The notes beneath the pieces are model-generated. The model did no database searches. It worked only from the letters and a program-made list of their open reading frames with translations, and was not told where the DNA came from. From NCBI GenBank assembly GCA_947095585.1, contig OX352761.1, positions 61,394,882 to 61,458,881 on the forward strand: a stretch of DNA of 64,000 nt. The letters run 5' to 3'. The DNA comes from Nephrocerus scutellatus (Eukaryota > Arthropoda > Insecta > Diptera > Pipunculidae). Positions 54,215 through 64,000 of the stretch are shown one piece after another. Position 1 is the stretch's first letter; every line of letters starts with the position of its first letter. Made by a program: the position numbers and the translations under genes.

Positions 54215-54310
54215 ATTTTGCACACATGTATATTCCGGTGACAATACTTCCTGTTAAAATTTGAGTTTGATCGGGCCGCGTAGTTGGGCTCCCATACAAA
54301 TTTTTTTCCT
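54215..54310 (+). repeat. Single diverged unit of the dispersed ~120-bp repeat
   Basis: Contains CACACATGTATATTCCGGTG, TTAAAATTTGAGTTTGATCG and GGGCTCCCATACAAATTTTT, in the order seen in the other copies. Confidence 0.45.
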
Positions 54311-54539
54311 CGGCATCAGATCATTTCATACTTTAATGACTGTGTTATGTGTGCGTTGTGCGCTGTGGGCAGCGCTGCTTGCTTTACGATTGGGGTTGTT
54401 TTGTTGTTGGGCTGCATTTTTTCGTATGTGTTTTTATATTTTAGCATTTTTAGTGAAATTCAGTATACTTTTGGTTTTGAAAACCAAAGCTGCATTACTG
54501 TTTTTGGCAGTGATATGCAATATCCAATATGCAATAGAT

Positions 54540-55184
54540 ACCAACCTCATAATAACTGGTTATTAACATTTAAATCCGCTTATAAATTTATTTATTTATT
54601 TTATTGTATGTGATGTGATGATGATGTATGTTATGAGGTGCCAGTTCATTCATTATTTTTCATTACTAAATCTCAGTGACATACAATCAAGCTCATAGCA
54701 TGAGCAGAATGAAACAAACATGTGTAGTAGTAGTGATAGTATAGTCTCTGCTCTTTTTCTATCGCTCCTTTGCTCTGTTCGTTCTATTAACATTGCATAA
54801 AGTGATACAGTGTTGTCGTGATATTAAAAAAATACTACTGTAAGTTGCAAAAAAAGAGGCATATAACAATGACAACGTGCAAGCTACCTTGCTTCTATTT
54901 CCTTTTATTTTGGCTTGTCTTATCGTTAATCATGTGTACATAAACTAGAGTAAATAACTGTACGACTAATTACAGAAATAAGAGAACAAAAGGAATATAA
55001 TGATGAATAATTGGCTTGCATGTTTCAAAGCGACATTCTTCGATGCTCGTACGATACCATTTCGATGCATGTGTTAGTGCTTCTTTTTTTCATTTCTATT
55101 CAAATTTAATTTAAAACTACTCAAATTTTTTATGAATTGAAAACCAAAGCTGCATTATTGTGTTTTGGGCAGCGATATGCAACA
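54540..55184 (+). repeat. Diverged ancestors of the 300-bp and 91-bp tandem units
   Basis: 54540-54660 resembles the start of the 300-bp unit (AACATTTAAATCCGCT, GTGATGTGATGATGATGTAT). 54670-54760 resembles the 91-bp unit of the array at 59036 (GCATGAGCAGAATGAAACAA, GTAGTAGTAGTGATAGTATA). This places both satellite types next to each other in one ancestral order. Confidence 0.6.
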
Positions 55185-56083
55185 TGCACCCACCTCACAG
55201 TAAGTGGTTATTTAACATTTAAGTCCGCTAATAAATAATTTATTTCATTTAATGTGATGTGATGATGATGTATGTGATGAGCTACGGTGCCAGTCGTAGG
55301 ACTGTTGTATTTTTAGTACTTAGTATAGAAGAAACATTTCTTTAATCATTTCAACATTACTAAGTGTTAATAAAATCATCATTGCGATGATTTTCATTAT
55401 TCAAATGAATGAGCATTTATAATGAATCAGTAGATACAGAAAAATGTAATTGGAGTTTTCTCTACTTTTCTCTATTGGTTATGCACCCACCTCACAGTAA
55501 GTGGTTATTTAACATTTAAATCCGCTAATAAATAATTTATTTCATTTAATGTGATGTGATGATGATGTATGTGATGAGCTACGGTGCCAGTCGTAGGACT
55601 GTTGTTTTTTAGTATTTAGTATAGAAGAAAAATTTCTTTAATCATTTCAACATTACTAAGTGTTAATAAAATCATCATTGCGATGATTTTCATTATTCAA
55701 ATGAATGAGCATTTATAATGAATCAGTAGATACAGAAAAATGTAATTGGATTTTTCTCTACTTTTCTCTATTGCACCCTCTTATGCACCAACCTCACAGT
55801 AAGTGGTTATTTAACATTTAAATCCGCTAATAAATAATTTATTTCATTTAATGTGATGTGATGATGATGTATGTGATGAGCTACGGTGCCAGTTGTAGGA
55901 CTGTGGTTTTTTTAGTACTTAGTATAGAAGAAAAATTTCTTTAATCATTTCAACATTACTAAGTGTTAATAAAATCATAATTGAGATGATTTTCATTATT
56001 CAAATGAATGACCATTTATAATGAATCAGTAGACACAGAAAAATTTAATTAGATTTTTCTCTACTTTTCTCTAATATGGTTAA
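55185..56083 (+). repeat. Three-copy tandem array, ~300-bp unit
   Basis: Units start at about 55185, 55481 and 55783 with ATGCACC(C/A)ACCTCACAGT, giving periods of 296 and 302 bp. Each unit carries GTGATGTGATGATGATGTAT, TACGGTGCCAGT and the hairpin-prone AATCATCATTGCGATGATT. Copies differ by a few percent. The array ends exactly at the start of the inverted duplication. Confidence 0.85.
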
Positions 56084-56800
56084 GTTTTCACCGCGTAAAT
56101 ATTTCGTTAGATGTTTTGTTTAAACGCGTAGTTTAAACGTCGGTAGTAACCAGACAATCCAAGAAAAGACCGCAAGGCCCAAGGAGTTTTTGGGACTTCG
56201 TAGTTGGTAATATCGTGCACTTTATCTTTCAACGTCTTAATACCATCTTTCGAAACAACAAAACCAAGAAACACGACCTCTGTTTTCAAGAATTGAGGTT
56301 TTTTCAGCGAAACCCTCATGTTTGCTGCATGTAGTTTTCCTAAGATTCGTCCTTATGTCCTGTTAATGGGTTTTGAGGTCAAAAGAAAATATTATAACGT
56401 CGTCAATATAGACATGGCGACTTTTTCCAATTTCCTCTCTTAGGACATCGTCGATAGGTCGCTGAAAGATACTTGTGGTATTTTTAAGCCCAAAGGGTAT
56501 CCTGCAAAACTCATACTTTCTGTTGTTAACAGAGAAAGCGGGTTTTCCCTATCTTTCTGAGCAAGTACGATCTGATGGAAGCCAGATTTAAAATCTATGG
56601 TTGTGAAAATGACTGAATGCCAGTATAACAGAAGTATCAGGAATAGGGTGTCTGTCACTAATGTTTTTTTCGTTAAGCTTTTTAAAATCGATAACCATCC
56701 GCAGTTTTCTCTCGCCATTTTCAGTGGTTCCTTTTTTATACACTACCCATACGGGACTGTTATATGGTGGCCTGGACGGTAATTATACCATCGCGTAAAT
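56084..56800 (-). pseudogene. 297/17.6-like gypsy RT fragment, left arm
   Basis: Minus-strand pieces mirror 62640-63326: MARENCGWLSI (shifted frame of the RT entry), FTTIDFKSGFHQIVLAQKDR, PLGLKIPQVSF, then YIDDVIIF in another frame and EVVFLGFVVSKDGIKTLKDK. Lacks six bases (two codons) near 56135 that the right copy has. It is cut at 56084, whereas the right copy continues, so the left arm looks like the derived one. Confidence 0.85.
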
Positions 56801-57059
56801 GGGGATCTGCATTGCGATTGATCGGGAAACTACTGACTGCTCAAAACTTGGTTTGAGCCAATAGCGCAACAATCAAGTTCGTGATGTAGTGCTTGCTCTA
56901 CTTCCTGGTGGTAGTCCCGGGCAACTATGTGTATAAATCCTTATATATGTAGGCTAAAATTACAAGTGCGAACGGTCTAGCGTTTCTAGTCTAGGTAACG
57001 TGGGTTAGCACCCTGCGGTACCGAAAAATTCCCGCTACTAAACCGACACAACGCCTCGG

Positions 57060-58320
57060 ATAAGTAATGATAGACTAATGACGACTTTTGGCTGTTTTAC
57101 CCGTACTAAGATTGGTTTCTGGAATCTGAGGACGCTTCTTGACTCAGGGAGTGAAGGACCTCAAAATGCCGGATTTCTTCAACTGGAACGTGAGTTTCTT
57201 CCATATAATTGGGATATACTGGGATTGGGTGAAGTAAGATGGTTCGACGCGGGAGAGTACCAATCCCCAGCGTGTAACACTGTGCTACTCTACTCCGTCA
57301 AACCCTCCGGTAGTCCCCGTGAATCTGGAGTGGGTCTGTTGCTAACGCCAACAGCACGCAGAGGCCTAATTTCCTGGCACCCACATGGTGGTAGGATCTT
57401 ATCGGCCAGATTTCGGACTAGAGTACGGCGCGTCACGATCATACAGTGTTACGCCCCATCGAATCCCTGACTGAGGATGGAAAGGACAGCTTCTACAATC
57501 AGCTAAGCGCTGTATTCAATGCAACGCCGAACGGAGATATCGTCACCGTGATGGAGGACTTGAATGCCAAGGTAGTCAACGACAATTAAGGACTCAAACA
57601 TGTGATTGGGAAGCACGGCCTCGGCAAACGAAATGACAATGGTGAAAGATTTGTTGATTTCTGCAACACCAACCACCTTGTCATAGGAGGCACCATGTTT
57701 GAGCATAAGACCTGCCACAAGGTCAGCTGGGTGTCAACTGACAGGCAATCATCATACAACCAAATGGATCATGTGGCGATCAGCCGATGTTTAAGGAGCT
57801 GTCTTTTAGGCGTCCGAAACAAACGAGGAGCCGAGGAGCTCTTAAAGGTCGTATTGTAGATACCCCAGCAGCAGCGAGGATCGAGCTAGAGTCCCTGTAT
57901 CGAAGCAAAATGAGAGAAGTAGTAGTTTAAGACGTGACAAACGTAATTATATTAACAACCTGGCCTTAGAAGCAGAAGAAGAAGCGTTTACAGAATCATC
58001 AAAGAGCTGACAGGTAGTCACCGCTCTAGTCAACATCCGGTGAAAGGCCTAGATGGTGCCGTACTCGTTTCAGATGAGGATCAGCTCAAGCGATGGAAGG
58101 AGCATTTCTCTACGGTCCTTAAACGTGTATTCACCCAAACTAAACGGAGCTGCCGGAAGTAACAATTTCCCGAATTCGCACCTCAACTCCCAGTAAAGAT
58201 GAGATCGCTACCGCAATCAACGCACTACAGAACAACAAGTTGGTAGGACTAGATGGTATACCCGCAGAGCTTCTGCGTGCCGCTCCAACGACATCAGCAG
58301 ACCTTTTATATCCCGTTTGT
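57060..58320 (+). pseudogene. RTE-like endonuclease and linker, left arm
   Basis: Starts MTTFGCFTRTKIGFWNLRTL; motifs LGLGEVRWFD near residue 49, GVGLLLTPTARRG, HGGRILSARFRTR and IIQCYAPSNP near 122-130. After a stop it continues DLNAKV, NDNGERFVDFCNTNHLVIGG and YNQMDHVAISRCLRSCLLGV. It ends with a frame near 58240 reading GLDGIPAELLRAAPTT, the RT entry. This is an RTE-type protein of a family different from that at 1395. Confidence 0.82.
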
Positions 58321-58915
58321 AATTGTGTGATTGTCTTTTCTTCTTAAGCAGTCTTGTTCTTAGGCCTGTGTGCAGGCCTAGCGGATGCGCTAGCTAGCTC
58401 GCCGGATTAGGGTGGGGTCTTGGCCAATTAACTGCCTTTACCATCATAAATAGTTATATTTTGCGTGCACATAATTCGCGTCAAAATGCGAACCCCCTAC
58501 ATACAGCAACACCTGAACTCAACAATTAAATAATTAGACCATTTTGCTATCAATTTCGTTAATCGTATATTCTAACATGTTAACATATAAAATTGTTTAT
58601 ATGAATCGAATGAATTTAAATAATGGTTAAAAAAATACAACTATCTACAGTCGTGTAATAGTAATATTTACATACGAATGTCGTAGCCAGGTAAATATAT
58701 GCATAGGTAATTGTATATATGATTCGAAAGAATTCATATATACACGCTATACTACTGCAACTAAATAAATATTTAATGATAATATTTTCATATGTAACTT
58801 TACATATGATTTGAAAGAATTCATGTAACTATATATAGTAACTATATATATGTAACTATATATAATAATATAATTGCATACGGATGTCGTAGCCAAGTAA
58901 ATATATGCATATGCT
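58321..58915. other. AT-rich part of the left arm
   Basis: No frame recognised. Contains short TATATAGTAACTATATAT-type runs and three copies of ATGATTYGAAAGAATTCATR-like sequence (58706, 58810 and elsewhere), mirrored in the right arm at 60510-61080. Confidence 0.6.
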
Positions 58916-59035
58916 AACTTTTGGACCGCTCAATTCAAGTTGTTTTGGACGGTTTCAAGTCTGAAATACACCACATAAATGCTGGCGTTCCCCAGGGCTC
59001 TGTTCTGTTCCCGACACTCTTTCTCATTACTAAAG

Positions 59036-59578
59036 TCAATAACATTCAACTTACAAAGCATGAGCAGAACGAAACAAATATGTGCAATAGTAGTGATAGT
59101 GTAGTCTCTGTTGGTTGGTTCTGTGCTCAATAACATTCAAGTTGCATACCATAGGCAGAAAGAAACAAATATGTGCAGTAGTAGTGATAGTATAGTCTCC
59201 GTTGGTTGTTTCTCTGCTCAATAACATTCAAGTTACATACCATGAGCAGAACGAAACAAACATGTGTAGTAGTAGTGATAGTATAGTCTCTGCTGGTTGG
59301 TTCTCTGCTCAATAACATTCAAGTTACATACGATAGGCAGAACGAAACAAATATGTGCAGTAGTAGTGATAGTGTAGTCTCTGCTGGTTGGTTCTCTGCT
59401 CAATAATATCCAGTTTACATACCATACCATATCATGAGCAGTTTACATAGCATGAGTATAGTCTCTGTTGGTTGGTTATTTGCTCAATAACATTCAAGTT
59501 ACATACCATGAGCAGAATGAAACAAATATGTTCATTAGTAGTGATAGTATCTCTGTTTGTTGGTTCTCTGCTCAGCTC
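59036..59578 (+). repeat. Six-copy tandem array, 91-bp unit
   Basis: AACATTCAA followed by GCATACCATRRGCAGAA-like sequence, GTAGTAGTGATAGT and TTGGTTCTCTGCTCAAT recurs at 59041, 59132, 59223 and 59314, then in a degenerate unit near 59405 and again at 59489. The spacing is exactly 91 bp for the first four. It lies in the spacer of the inverted duplication. Open frames within it are repeat artefacts. Confidence 0.9.
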
Positions 59579-59763
59579 ACATTGACTTTAATAATTTCTA
59601 TATTACTAATTGTATTGAAATAAAGGCTTAAACTTGGAAGTTATTTTATAACAACATAAACTGCAAAACTAGATATAAGTTAACACGAGCAGCCAGCGGC
59701 TACATTTTCACGGTAACCCGAAACCTTCATCCGCTGCTTTTTCTCTTTTGAAAATTATGTTGA

Positions 59764-60506
59764 CTAAGCAACACAGGTGGAATTCACACAAATACTATTC
59801 CTGTTCCTGCGGTGTTCAAGCGAATCTATTGATTTCGCTATATTTTCGTCACCGATAAGTTTTATCGCGCGGTTTTGTATTCTATCTAGCTGATGCAAAG
59901 TAGTCTTAGGCGCACCAGACCAGATATGGCAATTGTACTCAAGTTTTGGGCGAATAAAAGCCTTGTATATGGTAGCCAGATCAGAGGGAGAGAAATATTT
60001 CTTGCACGGGCTAGAAAACCTAAACATTTCGCAGCATTTTTAGCGATGGTAAATATGTGGTCATTCCAACGAAGCTTGTTGTAACGCACATACCGAGAAT
60101 TGCGAGATTTTCAGTTTCCTCGTTGCAAGTGCCATTCATGGATAATGGCATGGGATTATTCGCTTAGACGAGAGGAGACAGCATTGGGTTTTGGAAGCGT
60201 TAAATTCTACTCGATTGTTTTCTCCCCATTTTAATATGCTGTCCAGGTCAGAATGTAACGTTGTTAACATACGTAGTGGTTGAGTTCCACATGAGAAGTG
60301 GATGGACGTTCCTCAAACTTATATGAGAAGCTGAGAGTTTTGTCGTCAGCGAAAGAGGGAATTGTATTAGAAGTCACAGATAAGAGATCATTAATTAAAA
60401 TGAGAAAGAGTGTGGGGGACAGAACAGAGCCCTGGGGAACGCCAGCATTTATGTGGTGTATTTCAGACTTGAAACCGTCCAAAGCAACTTGAATTGAGCG
60501 GTCCAA
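59764..60506 (-). pseudogene. Non-LTR retrotransposon RT, palm to thumb
   Basis: From 60506: MDRSIQVALDGFKSEIHHIN, AGVPQGSVLSPTLFLILIND and PSFADDKTLSFSYK (catalytic F-A-D-D). From 60089 in another frame: LRWNDHIFTIAKNAAKCLGF and LARARNISL. From 60027: SDLATIYKAFIRPKLEYNCH, IWSGAPKTTLHQLDRIQNRA and IKLIGDENIAKSIDSLEHRR. Same family group as 19845-20450. The part before 60399 is outside the duplication; the rest lies in the right arm. Confidence 0.85.
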
Positions 60507-63326
60507 AAGTTAGCATATGCATATATTTACTTGGCTACGACATCCGTATGCAATTATATTATTATATATAGTTACATATATATAGTTACTATATATAGTT
60601 ACTATATATCATTACATGAATTCTTTCAAATCATATATAAAGTTACATATGAAAATATTATCATTAAATATTTATTTAGTTGCAGTAGTATAGCGTGTAT
60701 ATATGAATTCTTTCGAATCATATATACAATTACCTATGCATATATTTACCTGGCTACGACATTCGTATGTAAATATTACTATTACACGACTGTAGATAGT
60801 TGTATTTTTTTAACCATTATTTAAATTCATTCGATTCATATAAACAATTTTATATGTTAACATGTTAGAATATACGATTAACGAAATTGATAGCAAAATG
60901 GTCTAATTATTTAATTGTTGAGTTCAGGTGTTGCTGTATGTAGGGGGTTCGCATTTTGACGCGAATTATGTGCGCGCAAAATATAACTATTTATGATGGT
61001 AAAGGCAGTTAATTGGCCAAGACCCCACCCTAATCCGGCGAGCTAGCTAGCGCATCCGCTAGGCCTGCACACAGGCCTAAGAACAAGACTGCTTAAGAAG
61101 AAAAGACAATCACACCATTACAAACGGGATATAAAAGGTCTGCTGATGTCGTTGGAGCGGCACGCAGAAGCTCTGCGGGTATACCATCTAGTCCTACCAA
61201 CTTGTTGTTCTGTAGTGCGTTGATTGCGGTAGCGATCTCATCTTTACTGGGAGTTGAGGTGCGAATTCGGGAAATTGTTACTTCCGGCAGCTCCGTTTAG
61301 TTTGGGTGAATACACGTTTAAGGACCGTAGAGAAATGCTCCTTCCATCGCTTGAGCTGATCCTCATCTGAAACGAGTACGGCACCATCTAGGCCTTTCAC
61401 CGGATGTTGACTAGAGCGGTGACTACCTGTCAGCTCTTTGATGATTCTGTAAACGCTTCTTCTTCTGCTTCTAAGGCCAGGTTGTTAATATAATTACGTT
61501 TGTCACGTCTTAAACTACTACTTCTCTCATTTTGCTTCGATACAGGGACTCTAGCTCGATCCTCGCTGCTGCTGGGGTATCTACAATACGAGCTTTAAAA
61601 GCTCCTCGGCTCCTCGTTTGTTTCGGACGCCTAAAAGACAGCTCCTTAAACATCGGCTGATCGCCACATGATCCATTTGGTTGTATGATGATTGCCTGTC
61701 AGTTGACACCCAGCCTCCTATGACAAGGTGGTTGGTGTTGCAGAAATCAACAAATCTTTCACCATTGTCATTTCGTTCGCCGAGGCCGTGCTTCCCAATC
61801 ACATGTTTGAGTCCTTAATTGTCGTTGACTACCTTGGCATTCAAGTCCTCCATCACGGTGACGATATCTCCGTTCGGCGTTGCATTGAATACAGCGCTTA
61901 GCTGATTGTAGAAGCTGTCCTTTCCATCCTCAGTCAGGGATTCGATGGGGCGTAACACTGTATGATCGTGACGCGCCGTACTCTAGTCCGAAATCTGGCC
62001 GATAAGATCCTACCACCATGTGGGTGCCAGGAAATTAGGCCTCTGCGTGCTGTTGGCGTTAGCAACAGACCCACTCCAGATTCACGGGGACTACCGGAGG
62101 GTTTGACGGAGTAGAGTAGCACAGTGTTACACGCTGGGGATTGGTACTCTCCCGCGTCGAACCATCTTACTTCACCCAATCCCAGTATATCCCAATTATA
62201 TGGAAGAAACTCACGTTCCAGTTGAAGAAATCCGGCATTTTGAGGTCCTTCACTCCCTGAGTCAAGAAGCGTCCTCAGATTCCAGAAACCAATCTTAGTA
62301 CGGGTAAAACAGCCAAAAGTCGTCATTAGTCTATCATTACTTATCCGAGGCGTTGTGTCGGTTTAGTAGCGGGAATTTTTCGGTACCGCAGGGTGCTAAC
62401 CCACGTTACCTAGACTAGAAACGCTAGACCGTTCGCACTTGTAATTTTAGCCTACATATATAAGGATTTATACACATAGTTGCCCGGGACTACCACCAGG
62501 AAGTAGAGCAAGCACTACATCACGAACTTGATTGTTGCGCTATTGGCTCAAACCAAGTTTTGAGCAGTCAGTAGTTTCCCGATCAATCGCAATGCAGATC
62601 CCCTTTTACGCGATGGTATAATTACCGTCCAGGCCACCATATAACAGTCCCGTATGGGTAGTGTATAAAAAAGGAACAACTGAAAATGGCGAGAGAAAAC
62701 TGCGGATGGTTATCGATTTTAAAAAGCTTAACGAAAAAAACATTAGTGACAGACACCCTATTCCTGATACTTCTGTTATACTGGCATTCAGTCATTTTCA
62801 CAACCATAGATTTTAAATCTGGCTTCCATCAGATCGTACTTGCTCAGAAAGATAGGGAAAACCCGCTTTCTCTGTTAACAACAGCAAGTATGAGTTTTGC
62901 AGGATACCCTTTGGGCTTAAAAATACCCCAAGTATCTTTCAGCGACCTATCGACGATGTCCTAAGAGAGGAAATTGGAAAAAGTCGCCATGTCTATATTG
63001 ACGACGTTATAATATTTTCTTTTGACCTCAAAACCCATTAACAGGACATAAGGACGAATCTTAGGAAAACTACATGCAGCAAACATGAGGGTTTCGCTGG
63101 AAAAACCTCAATTCTTGAAAACAGAGGTCGTGTTTCTTGGTTTTGTTGTTTCGAAAGATGGTATTAAGACGTTGAAAGATAAAGTGCACGATATTACCAA
63201 CTACGAAGTCCCAAAAACTCCTTGGGCCTTGCGGTCTTTTCTTGGATTGTCTGGTTACTACCGACGTTTTGCTAGGGACTACGCGTTTAAACAAAACATC
63301 TAACGAAATATTTACGCGGTGAAAAC
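60399..63326. repeat. Right arm of the 2.9-kb inverted duplication
   Basis: Reverse-complement partner of 56084-59028. Here the flanking elements continue across both arm borders (non-LTR RT on the left side, gypsy pol on the right side), so this arm is the original and the left arm the inverted copy. Confidence 0.93.
61080..62345 (-). pseudogene. RTE-like endonuclease and linker, right arm
   Basis: Same protein order as 57060-58320 read on the minus strand from 62326: MTTFGCFTRTKIGFWN through YAPSNP, then GKHGLGERNDNGERFVDFCN. It has a 36-base gap after VIGG relative to the left arm, and Glu where the left copy has Lys after GKHGLG. Confidence 0.82.
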
Positions 63327-64000
63327 GGAAATATTGGCACTAACTTGTCAAAAAATATTAAAATTGAATTTGACGAGGAAGCTTACAAAGACCATTCGAA
63401 TTAACCACGGATGGCTCGTCCCATGCGTTAGGAGCTGTCCTTTCACAAAGAGGGCCTATTACCATGATATCCCGCACATTATCTCAGAAAAGAATTATGC
63501 GACTAATGAGCGAGAGTTGCTCGCGATTGTTTGGGCCCTACAAAAACTTAAGAACTACTTATACGGGGCAAAAAACCTTAATATTTTCACCGACCACCAA
63601 CCGCTAACCTTCTCAATATCGGAAAAAATCCAAACGCTAAATTGAAACGCTGGAGAGCGTTCGTGGAAGAATTCTCTACCAAATTTCATTACAAACCATG
63701 TAAAGACGGTGCCGAACCCAATAAATTGTTTCGTGAATCAGATCATCCTACACCCACCAAACCCTGGGATATGTCGCACACCGATTCCCAGCCATCCCCG
63801 TGAAATTCTACACATAGATATCTACTCAACGGACAAAAGACACTGCTTGACATGTATCGATAAGTTTTTCAAATTTGCAATAGTCCAATCAATTTCTTTG
63901 AGATCCATAGTCAATATTAAAGAACCTATTATGGAAATTATGAATTTTTTTAAAGACACCAAAAGCCTTATTTGCGACAACGAAAAATCGCTCAACTCCG
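62640..64000 (+). pseudogene. 297/17.6-like gypsy pol, RT to integrase core, runs off the window
   Basis: Broken frames in order: PVWVVYKK then LRMVIDFKKLNEK (about 62650-62735), FTTIDFKSGFHQIV, the catalytic YIDDVIIFS (about 62994), EVVFLGFVVSKDGIKT, FLGLSGYYRRFARDYA, then RNase H with NYATNERELLAIVWALQKLK, NYLYGAKNLNIFTDHQPLTF. The integrase core follows near 63810 with LHIDIYSTDKRHCLTCIDKF and LICDNEKS (D for the second catalytic position). Frameshifts at several points and a deletion near 63385 inactivate it. The end lies beyond 64000. Confidence 0.87.

Larger units (their letters stand above)
56084..59028. repeat. Left arm of a 2.9-kb inverted duplication
   Basis: The reverse complement of this arm matches 60399-63326 from end to end. 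Paired landmarks: the gypsy RT fragments, the RTE endonuclease start (57078 against 62326), and the MDRSIQV RT piece (58921 against 60506). Indels of 6, 36 and about 13 bp and scattered substitutions separate the arms. The spacer of about 1.37 kb holds the 91-bp array and the rest of a non-LTR RT. Confidence 0.93.

Noticed and set aside
54261..54613. Overlapping + frames of about 100 codons with hydrophobic content
   Set aside because: T-rich composition explains the hydrophobicity, the two frames contradict each other, and no motif or splice context was seen.
59127..59430. Overlapping minus-strand frames with repeated MLLSREPTSRDYTITTT-like sequence
   Set aside because: They follow the 91-bp tandem unit, which is 3n+1 long, and no domain or start context supports them.

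Overview
The window reads as an insect nuclear chromosome, most likely a higher fly (Diptera). The only host gene I can support is Sbf (SET-binding factor, the MTMR5/MTMR13 pseudophosphatase family). It lies on the + strand as six exons (12017-12101, 12164-12541, 12591-12834, 18555-18857, 18916-19100, 41285-41636). All have GT-AG borders and compatible phases, and together they encode about 515 residues covering the DENN core, dDENN and the start of the SBF2 region. The 5' exons (uDENN) and 3' exons (GRAM, myotubularin-like, PH) were not found, so the whole 64 kb probably lies inside this one gene. Its introns range from 49 nt to 22.2 kb, and the long ones are packed with transposons.

Layout. 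1-12.0 kb: fragments of RTE-like, Jockey-like and CR1/Jockey-type non-LTR elements, a mag-like Ty3/gypsy element on the minus strand (7.3-11.0 kb), and unrecognised AT-rich DNA. 12.0-19.1 kb: five Sbf exons, with a non-autonomous Helitron, a Helentron-type helicase/endonuclease relic, RTE and other non-LTR pieces, and a foldback repeat in the 5.7-kb intron. 19.1-41.3 kb: the giant intron, with tandem repeats, a complete but broken copia element with target duplications (23.0-27.4 kb), a young Mdg3-like gypsy element with two 375-bp LTRs (27.9-32.9 kb) sitting in a satellite, a Helitron helicase relic, a nearly full-length Jockey (34.8-37.9 kb), a CsRn1-like gypsy fragment, an RTE 5' end and a tRNA-derived SINE. 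41.3-64 kb: the last visible Sbf exon, an RNase H-bearing non-LTR relic split by a SINE, a MITE with long terminal inverted repeats, a minus-strand Jockey whose first ORF is interrupted by a 710-bp solo LTR, another RTE copy, a SINE, an errantivirus-type gag with its primer site and LTR, a 300-bp tandem array, and a 2.9-kb inverted duplication around a 91-bp tandem array. A 297/17.6-like pol runs off the right end.

The transposon reading frames do not work together; they are independent insertions of different ages. The Mdg3-like element (LTRs indistinguishable by eye, two lesions) and the + strand Jockey (one in-frame stop in ORF2) look youngest; the others carry many frameshifts. I saw no rRNA or tRNA gene, no CRISPR array and no prokaryotic-type operon. 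The points I consider most worth checking are the inverted duplication, the SINE family, the Helentron relic, a candidate 67-nt cassette exon in the 22-kb Sbf intron, and several unnamed repeat families.
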